DNA of 64,000 nucleotides from Actinocrinis sp035946395 (GTDB lineage Bacteria; Actinomycetota; Actinomycetes; Streptomycetales; Catenulisporaceae), in assembly GCF_035946395.1 (NCBI RefSeq), contig NZ_DASYZI010000258.1:7599-71598 (forward strand). The letters run 5' to 3'. The notes beneath the pieces were generated by a model. The model did no database searches, was not told where the DNA came from, and worked only from the letters and a program-made list of their open reading frames with translations. Positions 1-10,525 of this stretch are shown piece by piece. How positions within the stretch are numbered: the stretch's first letter is position 1; each line of letters begins with the position of its first letter. The position numbers and the translations under genes were made by a program.

Positions 1-471
1 AACGGCGGCCGCAGCGCCGACTCGGACCGGCTGACGGACGATCATCTACAGTGGATCGCCGCTCTGCCCGCCATGGCCCGCGTCGGCGAGCACCTGCTCG
101 TGCACGCGGACACGGTCGGGTACCTCGAATACGGCGAGTCGGTCGAGGCGGTCAACGCCGGCATCGCGGAGCTGCTTCGCGCCCCGGTGGACGTCGAGGA
201 GATCGACCGCCTCACCCACCTGATGACCAAGCGCTTCGCCTTCGCCTCGGACGAGGGAACGGCGGCCCGCGAGTTCCTGCGCGTCTTCGGCGGCAGGCAG
301 ATGGTGCACGGCCACTCCCCGATCCCGCTGCTGCTCGGCATCGAGCCGCAGAACGTGACCGGTCCGCTGGTGTACGCCGGGGGCTACGCGGTCAACCTGG
401 ACACCGGTGTGTTCCTCGGCGGCCCGTGCCTGGTCTGCGCGCTGCCCTCGGTACCCAACGAAGCGCCCTGA
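1..471 (+). CDS. Metallophosphoesterase, 5'-truncated
   Basis: The reading frame is open from base 1 and ends in TGA at 471, so only the C-terminal ~156 residues are present. The piece carries calcineurin-like phosphoesterase landmarks: a hydrophobic strand ending in HAD (LLVHADT) and, further on, the metal-binding GHS turn in MVHGHSPIP. Such proteins use two metal ions to hydrolyse phosphate esters; many actinobacterial members resemble Ser/Thr phosphatases or diadenosine tetraphosphatases. The missing N-terminus would hold the first GD.H and GD..DRG motifs, so the substrate cannot be judged. A start at 73 is possible but would discard homologous sequence upstream of it. Confidence 0.75.
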   Translation, partial: NGGRSADSDRLTDDHLQWIAALPAMARVGEHLLVHADTVGYLEYGESVEAVNAGIAELLRAPVDVEEIDRLTHLMTKRFAFASDEGTAAREFLRVFGGRQMVHGHSPIPLLLGIEPQNVTGPLVYAGGYAVNLDTGVFLGGPCLVCALPSVPNEAP

Positions 472-504
472 CGGGACCACCCCAGTCGAGTTCGAAAGGC
501 CATA

Positions 505-2382
505 TCACGCAGTCTGGGGCTCCGTCGGCTGCGGCTCGACCGCCGGAGCGAGACCGAGCCGGATCGGGTCCCAGATCCGCTCGCAGAGGGCGCGGTAGAG
601 CCGCTGCCGCTCGGTGATGGACGTGATGCCGAAGGTGTGCGGGTACGCCCGGAAGTAGTCGGCCAGGCCGTGCCGCAGCATGAACCGCCGGAAGGACGGG
701 TTGCGCTCGTAGCACAGCGGGTGCAGCGAGCGCGCCAGCAGGTTCTGCGCGCGGTAGTGCTCGGCCTTGAGCGAGTACGGGTCGTCGCGGAATGCCGCGT
801 TGATCTCCTTGGGCAGCAGCAGCAACGCGCCGAATCGGTTGCGCACCACCCGGAAGCGCTCGGGCGTGCCGACCTCCTCGGCGTACGGGCCGAAGTGGTC
901 GGCCCAGATGTGCTCGATCTCGTACGGGCGCCCCGTCGGGCCGAAGCCCAGGTAGTCGGCGATCAGGTCGGGCTGGCCGCACTGGGTCTCCACCCACGCG
1001 GTCATCCGGGACAGCAGGTAGCGCACCTGCTTGCGGTTGTCCGAGCGCAGGCCGAAGGTCTCCAGCCCGGCGAAGCCGTGTTCGAGCCCGGACACCTCGG
1101 CGGACAGCAGGGTGCGCACCGCGTCGAGGCTCTGCGCCGCGCGCAGCGGCTCGATCAGCGCGCCGACCTGCCGGGCCAGGTCGCCGGACTGCAACGCGGC
1201 GTAGTTGGCCATCCGGCGGGCCAGCAGCAGATCGCAGAACGCGGCGACCAGGCGGGCCTTCTCCCGGAAGACGGTGTCCGAGTCGGTCGGGCCGATCGCC
1301 GCCATGATCAGGGTGAGCTGGAACGAGGTGAACCCGTTGGCCGCGTTGTAGAACAGCGGCTCAAGGCCCTTGGCCGGCGCGGCGCAGGCCTCGACCAGCG
1401 CGCGGTAGCGGTCCGCCAGGGGCCTGATGGTCTCGCGGATGAACACGCGGTAGTCGCGCGGCCGCACCAGCCCGACCGCCTCGGTGTTCTGCCGCACCCA
1501 CTCGTGGAAGGCGGTGGAGATGCGCTCGGCGGTGGCCGCGTCGGCCGGCGCGTAGCGGGCGGCCAGCACGGTCTTGATGAAGTCGCCGGGCGCCTGGTCG
1601 TCGGTGACCGCGAGCTGCGACATCGTGCGCCGCCAGATCGCGTTCAGCGCGCTGTGGTCCTTGTCCGCGCGGGAGAGCAGGAAGGACTTGAGCAGGTCGA
1701 GCGGGGTGAGCCGGGCGCCCCGGTCGTTCATCGACTCGAAGATCTCCCAGCCGTGGTCGCGGTCCCGCGCGGTGATCTCGACCAGGAACACCCGCTCAAG
1801 CAGCCAGTCCACGAAGAACGGCAGCGCCTCGCCGCGCAGTTCGGCCGGGAAGTCCTCGACCAGTTCCCGGTAGCGCTGGCAGATGGTGCGCACCGCGATC
1901 GGGGTCAGCTCGGTGACCGGGAAGTCGCGCCCGGCGCGCAGCGCGCGCAACGCGGGCTCGCGCTCGTCCACGTGCACGGTGAAGGTGGGCACGCCGTACT
2001 GGACCGTGCAGATCATGTTGTCCAGCACGGCGGCCCCGGCGTGGTCCTCCTGATCCGTCAGCCGGTGGCGCAGGTGGATGAGCAGCAGGAGCAGCGTGGT
2101 GAACCGCTGCTGGCCGTCGACGAGGTAGGAGACACCCGGGGAGGGATAGGTGACGAAGGGGCCGAGGAAGTAAGGGCGGTACCCGGCCACGTCCTCGCGA
2201 TCGTGGTCCGGCCGCCACTGTTCGAGGAAGCGCTCGGACAGGTCGTGCAACAGATCGCCGACATGCGTCCGCGTCCAGTCGTACTCCCGCTGGTAATGTT
2301 CGAGCCCGTACCGCCGGCCGGTGAACAGCTCCCTGACGGTGTGACCGCGGCCGTCGATGCGCTCCTGTGTGTTCTTGGTCAA
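505..2382 (-). CDS. DUF262/DUF1524 protein, GmrSD-like
   Basis: The 625-residue protein begins with TTG. Its N-terminal half has the DUF262 (ParB/Srx-like NTP-binding) signature VDGQQR near residue 90. The C-terminal half has a DUF1524 HNH-type motif (EIEHIWADHF) followed by NRFGALLLLP. This two-domain layout matches GmrSD-type type IV restriction proteins, which cleave DNA with modified bases in an NTP-dependent way, and also many standalone DUF262 proteins of unknown role. It sits alone between a phosphoesterase and a glycosidase, with no methylase partner, as expected of a modification-dependent system. A defence role is inferred from the domains only. Confidence 0.8.
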   Translation of the reverse strand: MTKNTQERIDGRGHTVRELFTGRRYGLEHYQREYDWTRTHVGDLLHDLSERFLEQWRPDHDREDVAGYRPYFLGPFVTYPSPGVSYLVDGQQRFTTLLLLLIHLRHRLTDQEDHAGAAVLDNMICTVQYGVPTFTVHVDEREPALRALRAGRDFPVTELTPIAVRTICQRYRELVEDFPAELRGEALPFFVDWLLERVFLVEITARDRDHGWEIFESMNDRGARLTPLDLLKSFLLSRADKDHSALNAIWRRTMSQLAVTDDQAPGDFIKTVLAARYAPADAATAERISTAFHEWVRQNTEAVGLVRPRDYRVFIRETIRPLADRYRALVEACAAPAKGLEPLFYNAANGFTSFQLTLIMAAIGPTDSDTVFREKARLVAAFCDLLLARRMANYAALQSGDLARQVGALIEPLRAAQSLDAVRTLLSAEVSGLEHGFAGLETFGLRSDNRKQVRYLLSRMTAWVETQCGQPDLIADYLGFGPTGRPYEIEHIWADHFGPYAEEVGTPERFRVVRNRFGALLLLPKEINAAFRDDPYSLKAEHYRAQNLLARSLHPLCYERNPSFRRFMLRHGLADYFRAYPHTFGITSITERQRLYRALCERIWDPIRLGLAPAVEPQPTEPQTA

Positions 2383-2501
2383 AATTGCGCCGTCCCCGAT
2401 GTTGCGAGACGCGGATCGCGGCTTGCCCGGTGTGCGCCTTCGAGCGCTGTCTTCACGTCAGTGCGCCTCTTGCCCGCCCTGTCTTCCGGAACATGCCCAG
2501 G

Positions 2502-5237
2502 TCAGCGTAGCGGAAAACCCAACGTGGGATTACGAATCAGTGAAGCGATCAAGGCGGTCCACCCTGTCTGGTGCGCCGCGCCGAGCCCCTTTCCGCTGTC
2601 ACCGTGGAAGTACTCGAAGAACCACGGCCGGTCCCGCCATCGCGGGTCGGACTGCAAGATGGCTGATTCGAGTGTCGCACCGTCGTCCTGCGCGCCGCCG
2701 CCCGACACGCCGAGCACCGGCCGCCGGCCGTCCGGGCCGAGCCGGAACAGGCCGATCAGCCGCTGCCGCAGCTCCTCGGCGAAACCGGCCCGGTCCACCG
2801 GCGGCACGCCGTCGACCGGGTGCGCGCTGACGGCCAGCGCCGGGCCGACCCGGCACACGGCCTCGAACACGAGGTAGTTGAGCGGCATCCAGACCGGGCC
2901 GCGCCAGTTGGAGTTGCCGCCGAACAGCCCGGAGCGCGACTCGCCGGGCTCGTAGTCCACGCTCGCGGTGTACCCGCCGAGATCCACCGAGAACGGGTGC
3001 TCAAGGTGGTAGCGGGAGAGCGAGCGCAGCCCGTGCGCAGAGAGGAACTCCGCCGGGTCGCGCAGCCGGTTCAGGATCCGGGCCGCCTGCACGTCGTCGG
3101 CCACCGAGAACACCATTCCGCCCGCGGCGTGCGGCCGGGTCATCGCACGGGCGTACTCGGGCCGACGGGAGGTGAACTCCTCCAGGTGCGCGGTGAAGCC
3201 GGGCAGCCGCTTGAGCGTGTCGGCGTCCACGGCGACGGCGGCGAGCAGCGGGATCGCGCCGACCATGGAACGCACTCGGATCACCACCGGGTCGGCGCCG
3301 TCGCGGCGCAGCCGGTCGTAGTAGAAGCCGTCCTGCTCGTCCCAGAGCCCGCAGTCGTTGATCGCCACCGCGATGTAGGCGTAGTGCTCGGCGAACTTGC
3401 AGGCCATGTCCTCATAGACCGGCTCCGCCGTGGCCAGTTCGAGGGAGAGCTCCAGCATGCACAGGCAGTAGAAGGCCATCCAGCCGGTGCCGTCGGACTG
3501 TTCGAGCACGCCGTCGACCGGCGGCTTCGAGCGGTCGAACACCCCGATGTTGTCCAGGCCGAGGAATCCGCCCTCGAAGATGTTGTCCTCGCCCTGGTCC
3601 TTGCGGTTGACCCAGAAGGTGAAGTTCAGCAGCAGCTTGTGGAAGCAGGCCTTGAGGAACTCGCGGTCGCCGCCCGCCGCCCGGTGCACCCGCAGCGCGG
3701 CCCAGGCCAGCACGGGAGGGTTGACGTCGTCGAAGTTCCACTCGTAGGCCGGGACCTGGCCGTTCGGGTGCTGATAGCGCTGGGAGAGGAAGGTGAGCAG
3801 CTGCCGCTTCGCGCTGCCCGGGTCGATCTCGGCCAGCGCGGCGCAGTGGAAGGCCAGATCCCACGCGGCGAACCACGGGTACTCCCACGGATCGGGCATC
3901 AGCAGCACGTCACGCGCCCAGAAGTGCTGCCAGCCGGCGTTCCGGTCGTGCGCCCGGTGGTCGGGTGGCAGCGGCTGCGCCGGATCGCCGTGCAGCCAGC
4001 GGTGCACGTCGTAGTGATAGAACTGCTTCGACCAGATCAGGCCGCTGTAGGCCTGGCGCATGATTCGCGCGTCGTCCGCGCTCAGACCGGGCGGCGTGCA
4101 GGCGGCGTAGAACGTGTCGGCGTCACGTTCGCGGTCGGCCAGCACCCGCGCGTGATCCGCTGCTTGCGCACCGGACGCGGTGTTGCCGGAAGCAGCGTTA
4201 TTGGAAGCGGCGTTGTCGGAACCAGTGAGCCAGAGGTCGATCTCGCGGCGCTCGCCGGGAGCGAGTTCGAGTACGTAGTGCAGCGCGCCTTTGGTACCGG
4301 TCGCCGACGGGTTCACCGTCGACGCGCCGTGCACGACGTGGTCACCGATGCCGTCCTTCGGGTACTGCGTGCGGTTCTGCGCGCCGAACAGCAGCTTCGC
4401 GTTGGTCTCGTTGTCGCACAGCAGCGCGGGCGGAGTCTGGCCCGAGGCGTCGGACAGCGAGACGGCCCCGGTGTGCGGATGCGTCGCGGTCAGCCGCCCC
4501 GGTTCGCCGCGGATGAGCAGCGCGTCGGTGTCAACCGTGTCCTCGATGTCGGGCGCACGGCCCCAGGACCACATGTCGCGGAACCACAGGTGCGGCAGGA
4601 CGTGCAGCCGCGCGGCCTCAGGTCCGACGTTCTCGACCGTGATGCGCAGCGCGTATGCCTCGGGAGCAGCCTTGGCGTAATCGGCGGTGATGACGAAGTA
4701 ACGGTCCCCGGCGAAGATCCCGGTGTCGATGAGTTCGTACTCGGGGTCGCCCTTTCCGCGCGCCGCGTTCTGCTCACGCAGTTGCGTGTACGGGAACTCG
4801 GCCTGCGGGTAGTGGTAGCGCCAGCGCAGCCATGACGCGGTCGGCGTGGCGTCCTCGTACCACCAGTAGTCCTTGACGTCCTCACCGTGGTTGCCCTCGG
4901 CGTTGGTCAGGCCGAAGGCGCGTTCCTTGAGGATCGGGTCGCGCTCGTTCCAGAAGGCCAGGGCGAAACACCAGTCCTGGTTGAGGTTGCACAGCCCGGC
5001 CAGGCCGTCCTCGCTCCAGCGATAGGCGCGGGAGCGCGCGTGCTCGAACGGGAAGTAGTCCCAGGCGTCGCCGTCCGCGCTGTAGTCCTCCCGGACCGTG
5101 CCCCACGCGCGCTCCGACAGGTACGGCCCCCACTCGTGCCAGGGCTCCGCACCGTCGTCCGCGGCCTTCAGCCGCCGCCGCTCGGTGTCGTCGTAGCTCT
5201 CCGAAGCGGGGTTGTTGTCATCCTCATCCTGATGCAC
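2502..5237 (-). CDS. MGH1-like glycoside hydrolase (GH63-type glucosidase)
   Basis: About 911 residues. I chose GTG at 5237, ten bases after the thiC stop; the frame is open further upstream but overlaps thiC. Sequence hallmarks include aromatic-rich N-terminal motifs (NLNQDWCFALAFWNERD), a central (alpha/alpha)6-barrel region (FWARDVLLMPDPWEYPWFAAWD) and a C-terminal stretch with RGPVWMPLNYL and a final HQTGWTAL. These are typical of bacterial GH63/MGH1-like enzymes that hydrolyse alpha-glucosidic bonds, for example in mannosylglycerate or trehalose-type sugars. No signal peptide is visible, so it is probably cytoplasmic. A short Ala/Ser/Asn-rich insert lies near residue 335. The exact substrate is unknown. 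Confidence 0.85.
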   Translation of the reverse strand: MHQDEDDNNPASESYDDTERRRLKAADDGAEPWHEWGPYLSERAWGTVREDYSADGDAWDYFPFEHARSRAYRWSEDGLAGLCNLNQDWCFALAFWNERDPILKERAFGLTNAEGNHGEDVKDYWWYEDATPTASWLRWRYHYPQAEFPYTQLREQNAARGKGDPEYELIDTGIFAGDRYFVITADYAKAAPEAYALRITVENVGPEAARLHVLPHLWFRDMWSWGRAPDIEDTVDTDALLIRGEPGRLTATHPHTGAVSLSDASGQTPPALLCDNETNAKLLFGAQNRTQYPKDGIGDHVVHGASTVNPSATGTKGALHYVLELAPGERREIDLWLTGSDNAASNNAASGNTASGAQAADHARVLADRERDADTFYAACTPPGLSADDARIMRQAYSGLIWSKQFYHYDVHRWLHGDPAQPLPPDHRAHDRNAGWQHFWARDVLLMPDPWEYPWFAAWDLAFHCAALAEIDPGSAKRQLLTFLSQRYQHPNGQVPAYEWNFDDVNPPVLAWAALRVHRAAGGDREFLKACFHKLLLNFTFWVNRKDQGEDNIFEGGFLGLDNIGVFDRSKPPVDGVLEQSDGTGWMAFYCLCMLELSLELATAEPVYEDMACKFAEHYAYIAVAINDCGLWDEQDGFYYDRLRRDGADPVVIRVRSMVGAIPLLAAVAVDADTLKRLPGFTAHLEEFTSRRPEYARAMTRPHAAGGMVFSVADDVQAARILNRLRDPAEFLSAHGLRSLSRYHLEHPFSVDLGGYTASVDYEPGESRSGLFGGNSNWRGPVWMPLNYLVFEAVCRVGPALAVSAHPVDGVPPVDRAGFAEELRQRLIGLFRLGPDGRRPVLGVSGGGAQDDGATLESAILQSDPRWRDRPWFFEYFHGDSGKGLGAAHQTGWTALIASLIRNPTLGFPLR

Positions 5238-5247
5238 CTGACCAGTC

Positions 5248-6828
<1,581 letters not shown>

Positions 6829-6837
6829 GGAAGTCCC

Positions 6838-6952
6838 ACGCTCCCTACGCCGGCATTACCCGGACAGGTTCATGCGGTCGGCGACGACGGCCTGCCATCA
6901 CGGCCCTCGGCCAGTCGCCCTCTCAGCCCGGTCGGTCCCGAGCTCCCGCGGT
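6838..6952 (-). ncRNA. TPP riboswitch (THI element)
   Basis: Read on the minus strand, the leader of thiC contains the two conserved TPP-sensing blocks. These are CTGAGAGGG near 6920-6929 and GAACCTGTCCGGGTAATGCC near 6854-6873, followed by GGCGTAGGGAG, which closes the aptamer. A variable P3 arm (6877-6915) lies between them. The element ends about ten bases before the thiC start, so sequestration of the start region is the likely mode of control. I did not see a separate intrinsic terminator. Aptamer limits are approximate by a few bases. Confidence 0.93.
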
Positions 6953-7056
6953 CTTCAGTTTTCCGGGCTCACCCTAGCGCGACCGCGCGCCGGTGCAAGT
7001 GCGTGCACCGGCGCGATGACGCGCCTCACCCCGTGTGGCGGCCCGGTCGAACAGGA

Positions 7057-7269
7057 TCAGAAGCCGCGCTTGTTGCGGATCTGCCGGCGCTTGTTGGCAG
7101 GCAGCGAGTTCATGAACCGGCGGTAGCCGTACCACAGGACGCCCGCCGCCCCGGCGACGAGCGCGACGAAGAACAGCGAGCTGAACACCGCGGTGACCAG
7201 CGCGATCACGATCTTGGCTGCGATCACCACGCCGGCGACCGCGAGAACAGCCTTGAGCCAGAATGGCAT
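7057..7269 (-). CDS. Small membrane protein, 70 aa
   Basis: I place the start at ATG 7269, preceded by GGAAGG three bases upstream, rather than at the far longer open frame. The product begins MPFWLKAVLAVAGVVIAAK and has two hydrophobic segments (about residues 4-22 and 28-48), then a basic tail (NKRRQIRNKRGF). I do not recognise a family. The short, membrane-spanning, positively ended form suggests an inner-membrane protein with its tail in the cytoplasm. The neighbours (thiC upstream of its 3' end and a marR gene) give no functional hint. Confidence 0.55.
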   Translation of the reverse strand: MPFWLKAVLAVAGVVIAAKIVIALVTAVFSSLFFVALVAGAAGVLWYGYRRFMNSLPANKRRQIRNKRGF

Positions 7270-7710
7270 CTGCCTTCCCAACCCCTTCAGGAGCGCTACG
7301 ACGCCGCGCGTTACGGCGTCTGCCAGGAGAACGACCGGGCCCTCGCCCCCGTTCCCCAATCCACGATATATCGCGTTCGCCCCGGGCGCCAGGCCTGTCG
7401 CCAGGCCAGGCGGCACACCTGCTCGGGCAACGGCTCAAGTACACACGCAGGACAGTGCCCGCCGGGACCTAGCGCACCCCGGCGGGCTGCTCGCGGTCGG
7501 TCGCCAAATCGCACATCCGTGCCAGGGACGCACGAACCGACACTTGTTGATACTGCCTGGTATTTCCGTGTCGCACTGAAACCATTGATAAAGCTGATGC
7601 CACCGATGTCTATTGACACCTGTTGATGCTGTAGGCAACCGACTAACACTGTTGAGACAGCGCGGCCGGTTGGCACTGCCGTGATGTACGCCGGCTGTCG
7701 CCGGCTGCGA
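7270..7710. other. Intergenic region, 441 bp
   Basis: No credible gene here. The left half is GC-rich; 7540-7650 is clearly less GC-rich than the surroundings and probably holds the promoter for the small membrane gene on the minus strand. No terminator hairpin with a T-run was found. Confidence 0.5.
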
Positions 7711-8292
7711 TCAGGCCTTCTTGGCGCGCGTTGCCGTGCGCTTCGAAGCAGCCTTCTTCGCGGGCCTCTTGGCGGCGGGTGCCTTCTTCGCGGTCTTCCG
7801 GGCCGGACGCGTCGGCGCGGCGGGAGTCTCCTCCTGCGCCTCGACCGAAGCGGTGACGGTGGTGAACGCGCTGCGGCACTTCTCCAGCAGCTTGCGCAGC
7901 GACTGCTGGTCCGCCTTGCTGAGCTGCCCGTTGAGCAGCTCCTCAACCTCGAGGATCTTCTTGTCGGCGCGGCCGAGCAATCTCTTGCCCGCCGCGGTGA
8001 TCGTCGTCTCCATCGCGCGGCCCTGACCCGGGACGGTGCGCCGCTCGATGAGACCCTTGACGGTCAGGTTTCCCAAAACCGTCGTCATGGTCTGCGGAGT
8101 CACTAGGCACCGGCGGGCGAGTTCGGCCCCGCTGATACCCGGCGTGTCAGCAATCACCAACAGCGCCGAGTACTGCGGGACAGTCAGGCCCATCGGGCGC
8201 AGTGCCGCGTCTTTCGCTCCGGAGAGCTCTTGCTCAAGGCTCTTGACCATGTGGCCGAGCCGGTCATCCACTGCTGTCATGGCGTCGATCAT
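7711..8292 (-). CDS. MarR-family regulator with Lys/Ala-rich histone-like tail
   Basis: The first ~150 residues form a MarR winged helix: PMGLTVPQYSALLVIADTPG, the recognition region ARRCLVTPQTMTTVLGNL and the wing ERRTVPGQGRAMETTIT. The last ~40 residues are built of Ala-Lys-Pro repeats (KKAPAAKRPAKKAASKR), like histone H1 or HupB tails, which is unusual in a MarR protein. Start choice is uncertain: ATG 8292 has AGGA only one base away, and ATG 8280 is possible. The gene is divergent from the holin-like gene at 8442. A dyad just upstream is a likely autoregulatory operator. The ligand is unknown. Confidence 0.85.
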   Translation of the reverse strand: MIDAMTAVDDRLGHMVKSLEQELSGAKDAALRPMGLTVPQYSALLVIADTPGISGAELARRCLVTPQTMTTVLGNLTVKGLIERRTVPGQGRAMETTITAAGKRLLGRADKKILEVEELLNGQLSKADQQSLRKLLEKCRSAFTTVTASVEAQEETPAAPTRPARKTAKKAPAAKRPAKKAASKRTATRAKKA

Positions 8293-8303
8293 ATCCTGTG
8301 TCG

Positions 8304-8324
8304 CACAAAATGCCCGTTTTTGTG
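8304..8324. promoter_or_regulatory. Inverted repeat upstream of marR
   Basis: Seven-base arms CACAAAA and TTTTGTG are separated by seven bases, about 12-30 bases upstream of the possible marR starts and in the divergent promoter region. MarR proteins usually bind such dyads over their own promoters. The link is inferred from position. Confidence 0.5.
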
Positions 8325-8441
8325 GCGGGCTCTGACGCGGATGGGTGATACACAACGCTCTGCGAGCGCCACCCGTACCCTTCTACAACAGCTTGCCACA
8401 CCTTCTTGGCTGAAGCGTGCCACTTGCGGCAACATGCGGCC

Positions 8442-8825
8442 ATGAAGAATTACGTGATCAAGATCCTCATCAACGGCGTCGGGGTCTACGTGGCCTCAAT
8501 CCTCGCCAAACCGCACATCGAGTTCACCGGTCACGGGATCGGCCTGGTAGGGACGGTGCTGCTGGTCGCGCTCATCTTCGGCCTGCTCAACACCTTCCTG
8601 CGCCCGATCGTCAAGCTCTTCAGCATGGGCCTGCTGATCGTCACCCTCGGCCTGTTCACCTTCGTCATCAACGCTCTCATGCTGTGGCTGACCTCGAAGA
8701 TCTCCGAGCACTTCTCGGTGGCCTTCCACGTCGAGAACTTCCTGTTCGCGATCATCGGGGCGGTGATCGCGACCGCGACGTCGCTCATCCTGCACGCGCT
8801 GCTGCCGGACGACAAGAAGAAGTAG
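8442..8825 (+). CDS. Phage-holin-family (DUF360-type) membrane protein
   Basis: The 127-residue protein starts at ATG 8442 (MKNYVIKILINGVGVYVAS). Four hydrophobic helices follow, including GLVGTVLLVALIFGLLNTFL and the conserved RPIVKLFS turn, and it ends in DDKKK. This pattern matches the four-helix family annotated as mycobacterial/actinobacterial phage holin family 4. In chromosomal settings these are not usually lytic, and their role in the membrane is not known. The LMW phosphatase gene follows 72 bases later in the same direction. Confidence 0.8.
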   Translation: MKNYVIKILINGVGVYVASILAKPHIEFTGHGIGLVGTVLLVALIFGLLNTFLRPIVKLFSMGLLIVTLGLFTFVINALMLWLTSKISEHFSVAFHVENFLFAIIGAVIATATSLILHALLPDDKKK

Positions 8826-8897
8826 AAGTAGTAGAACGCAGAGCAGCGGCCGCAGTTCAACGGCCGCGCACACGATCGTGACCGAAGAACAAGGCCA

Positions 8898-9467
8898 GTG
8901 AACAACCACACGGACATCCGTACCGGTACGGACCGCGGCCCCGGCAGTGAACGGGACCGCGGCCCGTACCGCATCTGCTTCGTCTGTACCGGGAACATCT
9001 GCCGCTCGCCGATGGCCGAGTGGGTCATGCACGCACGCGTCGCCGCGGCCGGACTGTCCGGCGCGGTCGCCGTCGACAGCGCCGGGACGGGCGACTGGCA
9101 CGTGGGCGAAGGCGCCGACCCGCGCACCGTACGCGTGCTGGCACAGCACGGCTATCCGTCACGGCACGTCGCCCGGCAGTTCGAGCCCGCAGACCTCGGC
9201 CGCCGGGATCTGGTGGTGGCCATGGACTCCGGGCATCTGCGGACCCTGCGCCGCTGGACCGGCTCCCCGGCATCGGCCGCGGAACATCCGGCCGAGTTGC
9301 GCCTGCTGCGCGAGTTCGACCCGGGCGCCGGGCCGGACCGGCTGGACGTGCCCGATCCGTACTACGGTTCTCTGGCAGGCTTCGAAGAATGCCTGGCGAT
9401 GGTGGAGGGCGCGATGCCGGGTCTGCTGTCGCACATTGGGAAGGCGCTGGAGACGAGGGCAGGGTGA
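8898..9467 (+). CDS. Low-molecular-weight protein-tyrosine phosphatase
   Basis: Starts with GTG at 8898. After a ~23-residue hydrophilic leader comes the P-loop CFVCTGNICRSPMAEW, which contains the C-x5-R-S catalytic signature. The C-terminal DPYYG motif carries the general-acid Asp. These enzymes dephosphorylate phosphotyrosine through a cysteinyl-phosphate intermediate. The stop codon overlaps the GTG start of the next gene (GTGA at 9464-9467), so the phosphatase and the fructosamine-kinase-like protein are probably translationally coupled. The same pair is common in actinobacteria. Confidence 0.93.
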   Translation: MNNHTDIRTGTDRGPGSERDRGPYRICFVCTGNICRSPMAEWVMHARVAAAGLSGAVAVDSAGTGDWHVGEGADPRTVRVLAQHGYPSRHVARQFEPADLGRRDLVVAMDSGHLRTLRRWTGSPASAAEHPAELRLLREFDPGAGPDRLDVPDPYYGSLAGFEECLAMVEGAMPGLLSHIGKALETRAG

Positions 9468-10312
9468 TCGGCGACCAGGTGGCCGCGCTGCTGGAGGCCG
9501 CCGTGGCCGGGGTGACGGCGCTGGGCACCGGCGCGGGGGGCGCGGGGACATACCGGGTCGCGCTGCTCGGCGGGGGCAACGTGTTCGTCAAAGCGACCGG
9601 CGGGCAGGATCCCAGCTTCCTGGCCTCCGAGGCCAACGCACTGCGCTGGCTGCGCGAGGCCGAGGGCGTACGGGTGCCGGAAGTGCTCGGGATCAGCGAC
9701 TCGCTGCTGGTGACCACCTGGATCGCGCCGGGACGGGCAACCCGCGACGGCGCCGAGGAATTCGGCCGCCAGCTGGCCACCCTGCACGCACGCGGCGCGC
9801 AGTCCTTCGGCGCCGACTGGCCGGGCTACATCGGCTCACTGCCGCTCGACAACAACGAGGAAGAGGAATGGCCCGGCTTCTACGCCGGGCGCAGAGTACT
9901 GCCTTACCTGCGTGCGGCGGCGGACCGGGGCGCGGTGGACGCCGACGGGGTGGCCGTGATCGAGCGGGTCTGTGCGCGCATCGAGGACCTGGCCGGACCG
10001 CCGGAGCTGCCCGCCCGGATCCACGGCGACCTCTGGGCCGGCAACATCCACTGGGACACCCGCGGCCGCGCCTGGCTGATCGACCCCGCGGCGCACGGCG
10101 GCCACCGGGAGACCGACCTGGCGATGATGGCCCTGTTCGAACCACCCCATCTCGACACGATTGTGGCCGCGTACGACGAGGTGCACCCGCTCGACGAGAA
10201 CTGGCGCGAGCGGACAAGCCTGCACCAGCTGCATCCGCTGCTCGTGCACGCCGTGCTCTTCGGCGCCTCATACGGCGCGCAGGCGGTCGCCGCGGCCAGG
10301 CAGTACCTGTAG
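9464..10312 (+). CDS. Fructosamine kinase family protein
   Basis: About 282 residues from GTG 9464, overlapping the phosphatase stop. The protein-kinase-like fold is shown by a Gly-rich region (GTGAGGAGTYRVALLGGG), the catalytic-loop motif HGDLWAGNIHWD and the metal-binding IDPAAHGGHRETDLAMM. These are characteristic of FN3K/YniA-type kinases that phosphorylate ketoamine-modified (glycated) proteins or small sugars. Coupling to a LMW phosphatase suggests the two act together in repair of glycated products or sugar phosphates, but this is inference. Confidence 0.9.
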   Translation: MIGDQVAALLEAAVAGVTALGTGAGGAGTYRVALLGGGNVFVKATGGQDPSFLASEANALRWLREAEGVRVPEVLGISDSLLVTTWIAPGRATRDGAEEFGRQLATLHARGAQSFGADWPGYIGSLPLDNNEEEEWPGFYAGRRVLPYLRAAADRGAVDADGVAVIERVCARIEDLAGPPELPARIHGDLWAGNIHWDTRGRAWLIDPAAHGGHRETDLAMMALFEPPHLDTIVAAYDEVHPLDENWRERTSLHQLHPLLVHAVLFGASYGAQAVAAARQYL

Positions 10313-10525
10313 CGCTGACAGAGTGGTACCTGTAGGGGCGCAGATAACGCCCCGGCGCTCTATGTGACAGTCCTGTCCCAGGAGAGCAAAAGGTCGGCGT
10401 GGAACGTATCAGGCGCGCGTACACCCGTACTACAGTTACCGACCGAACGTCGGGGTAAAGGGGGCGCCGACATCGACCTCACGGGCACATTGATTTCACG
10501 GGCATCCGATGGAGCGTGACGAGCG

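Noticed and set aside
637..2877. Long plus-strand frame of 746 codons
   Set aside because: It is the antisense of the DUF262 and glycosidase genes, has Arg/Val/Gln-rich composition, and shows no domain. High GC opens such frames.
2820..4835. Plus-strand frame of 671 codons
   Set aside because: Antisense of the GH63 gene, whose motifs are clear on the minus strand.
8442..8825. Prophage lysis gene
   Set aside because: The holin-family protein stands alone among housekeeping genes; no endolysin or phage structural genes are adjacent.
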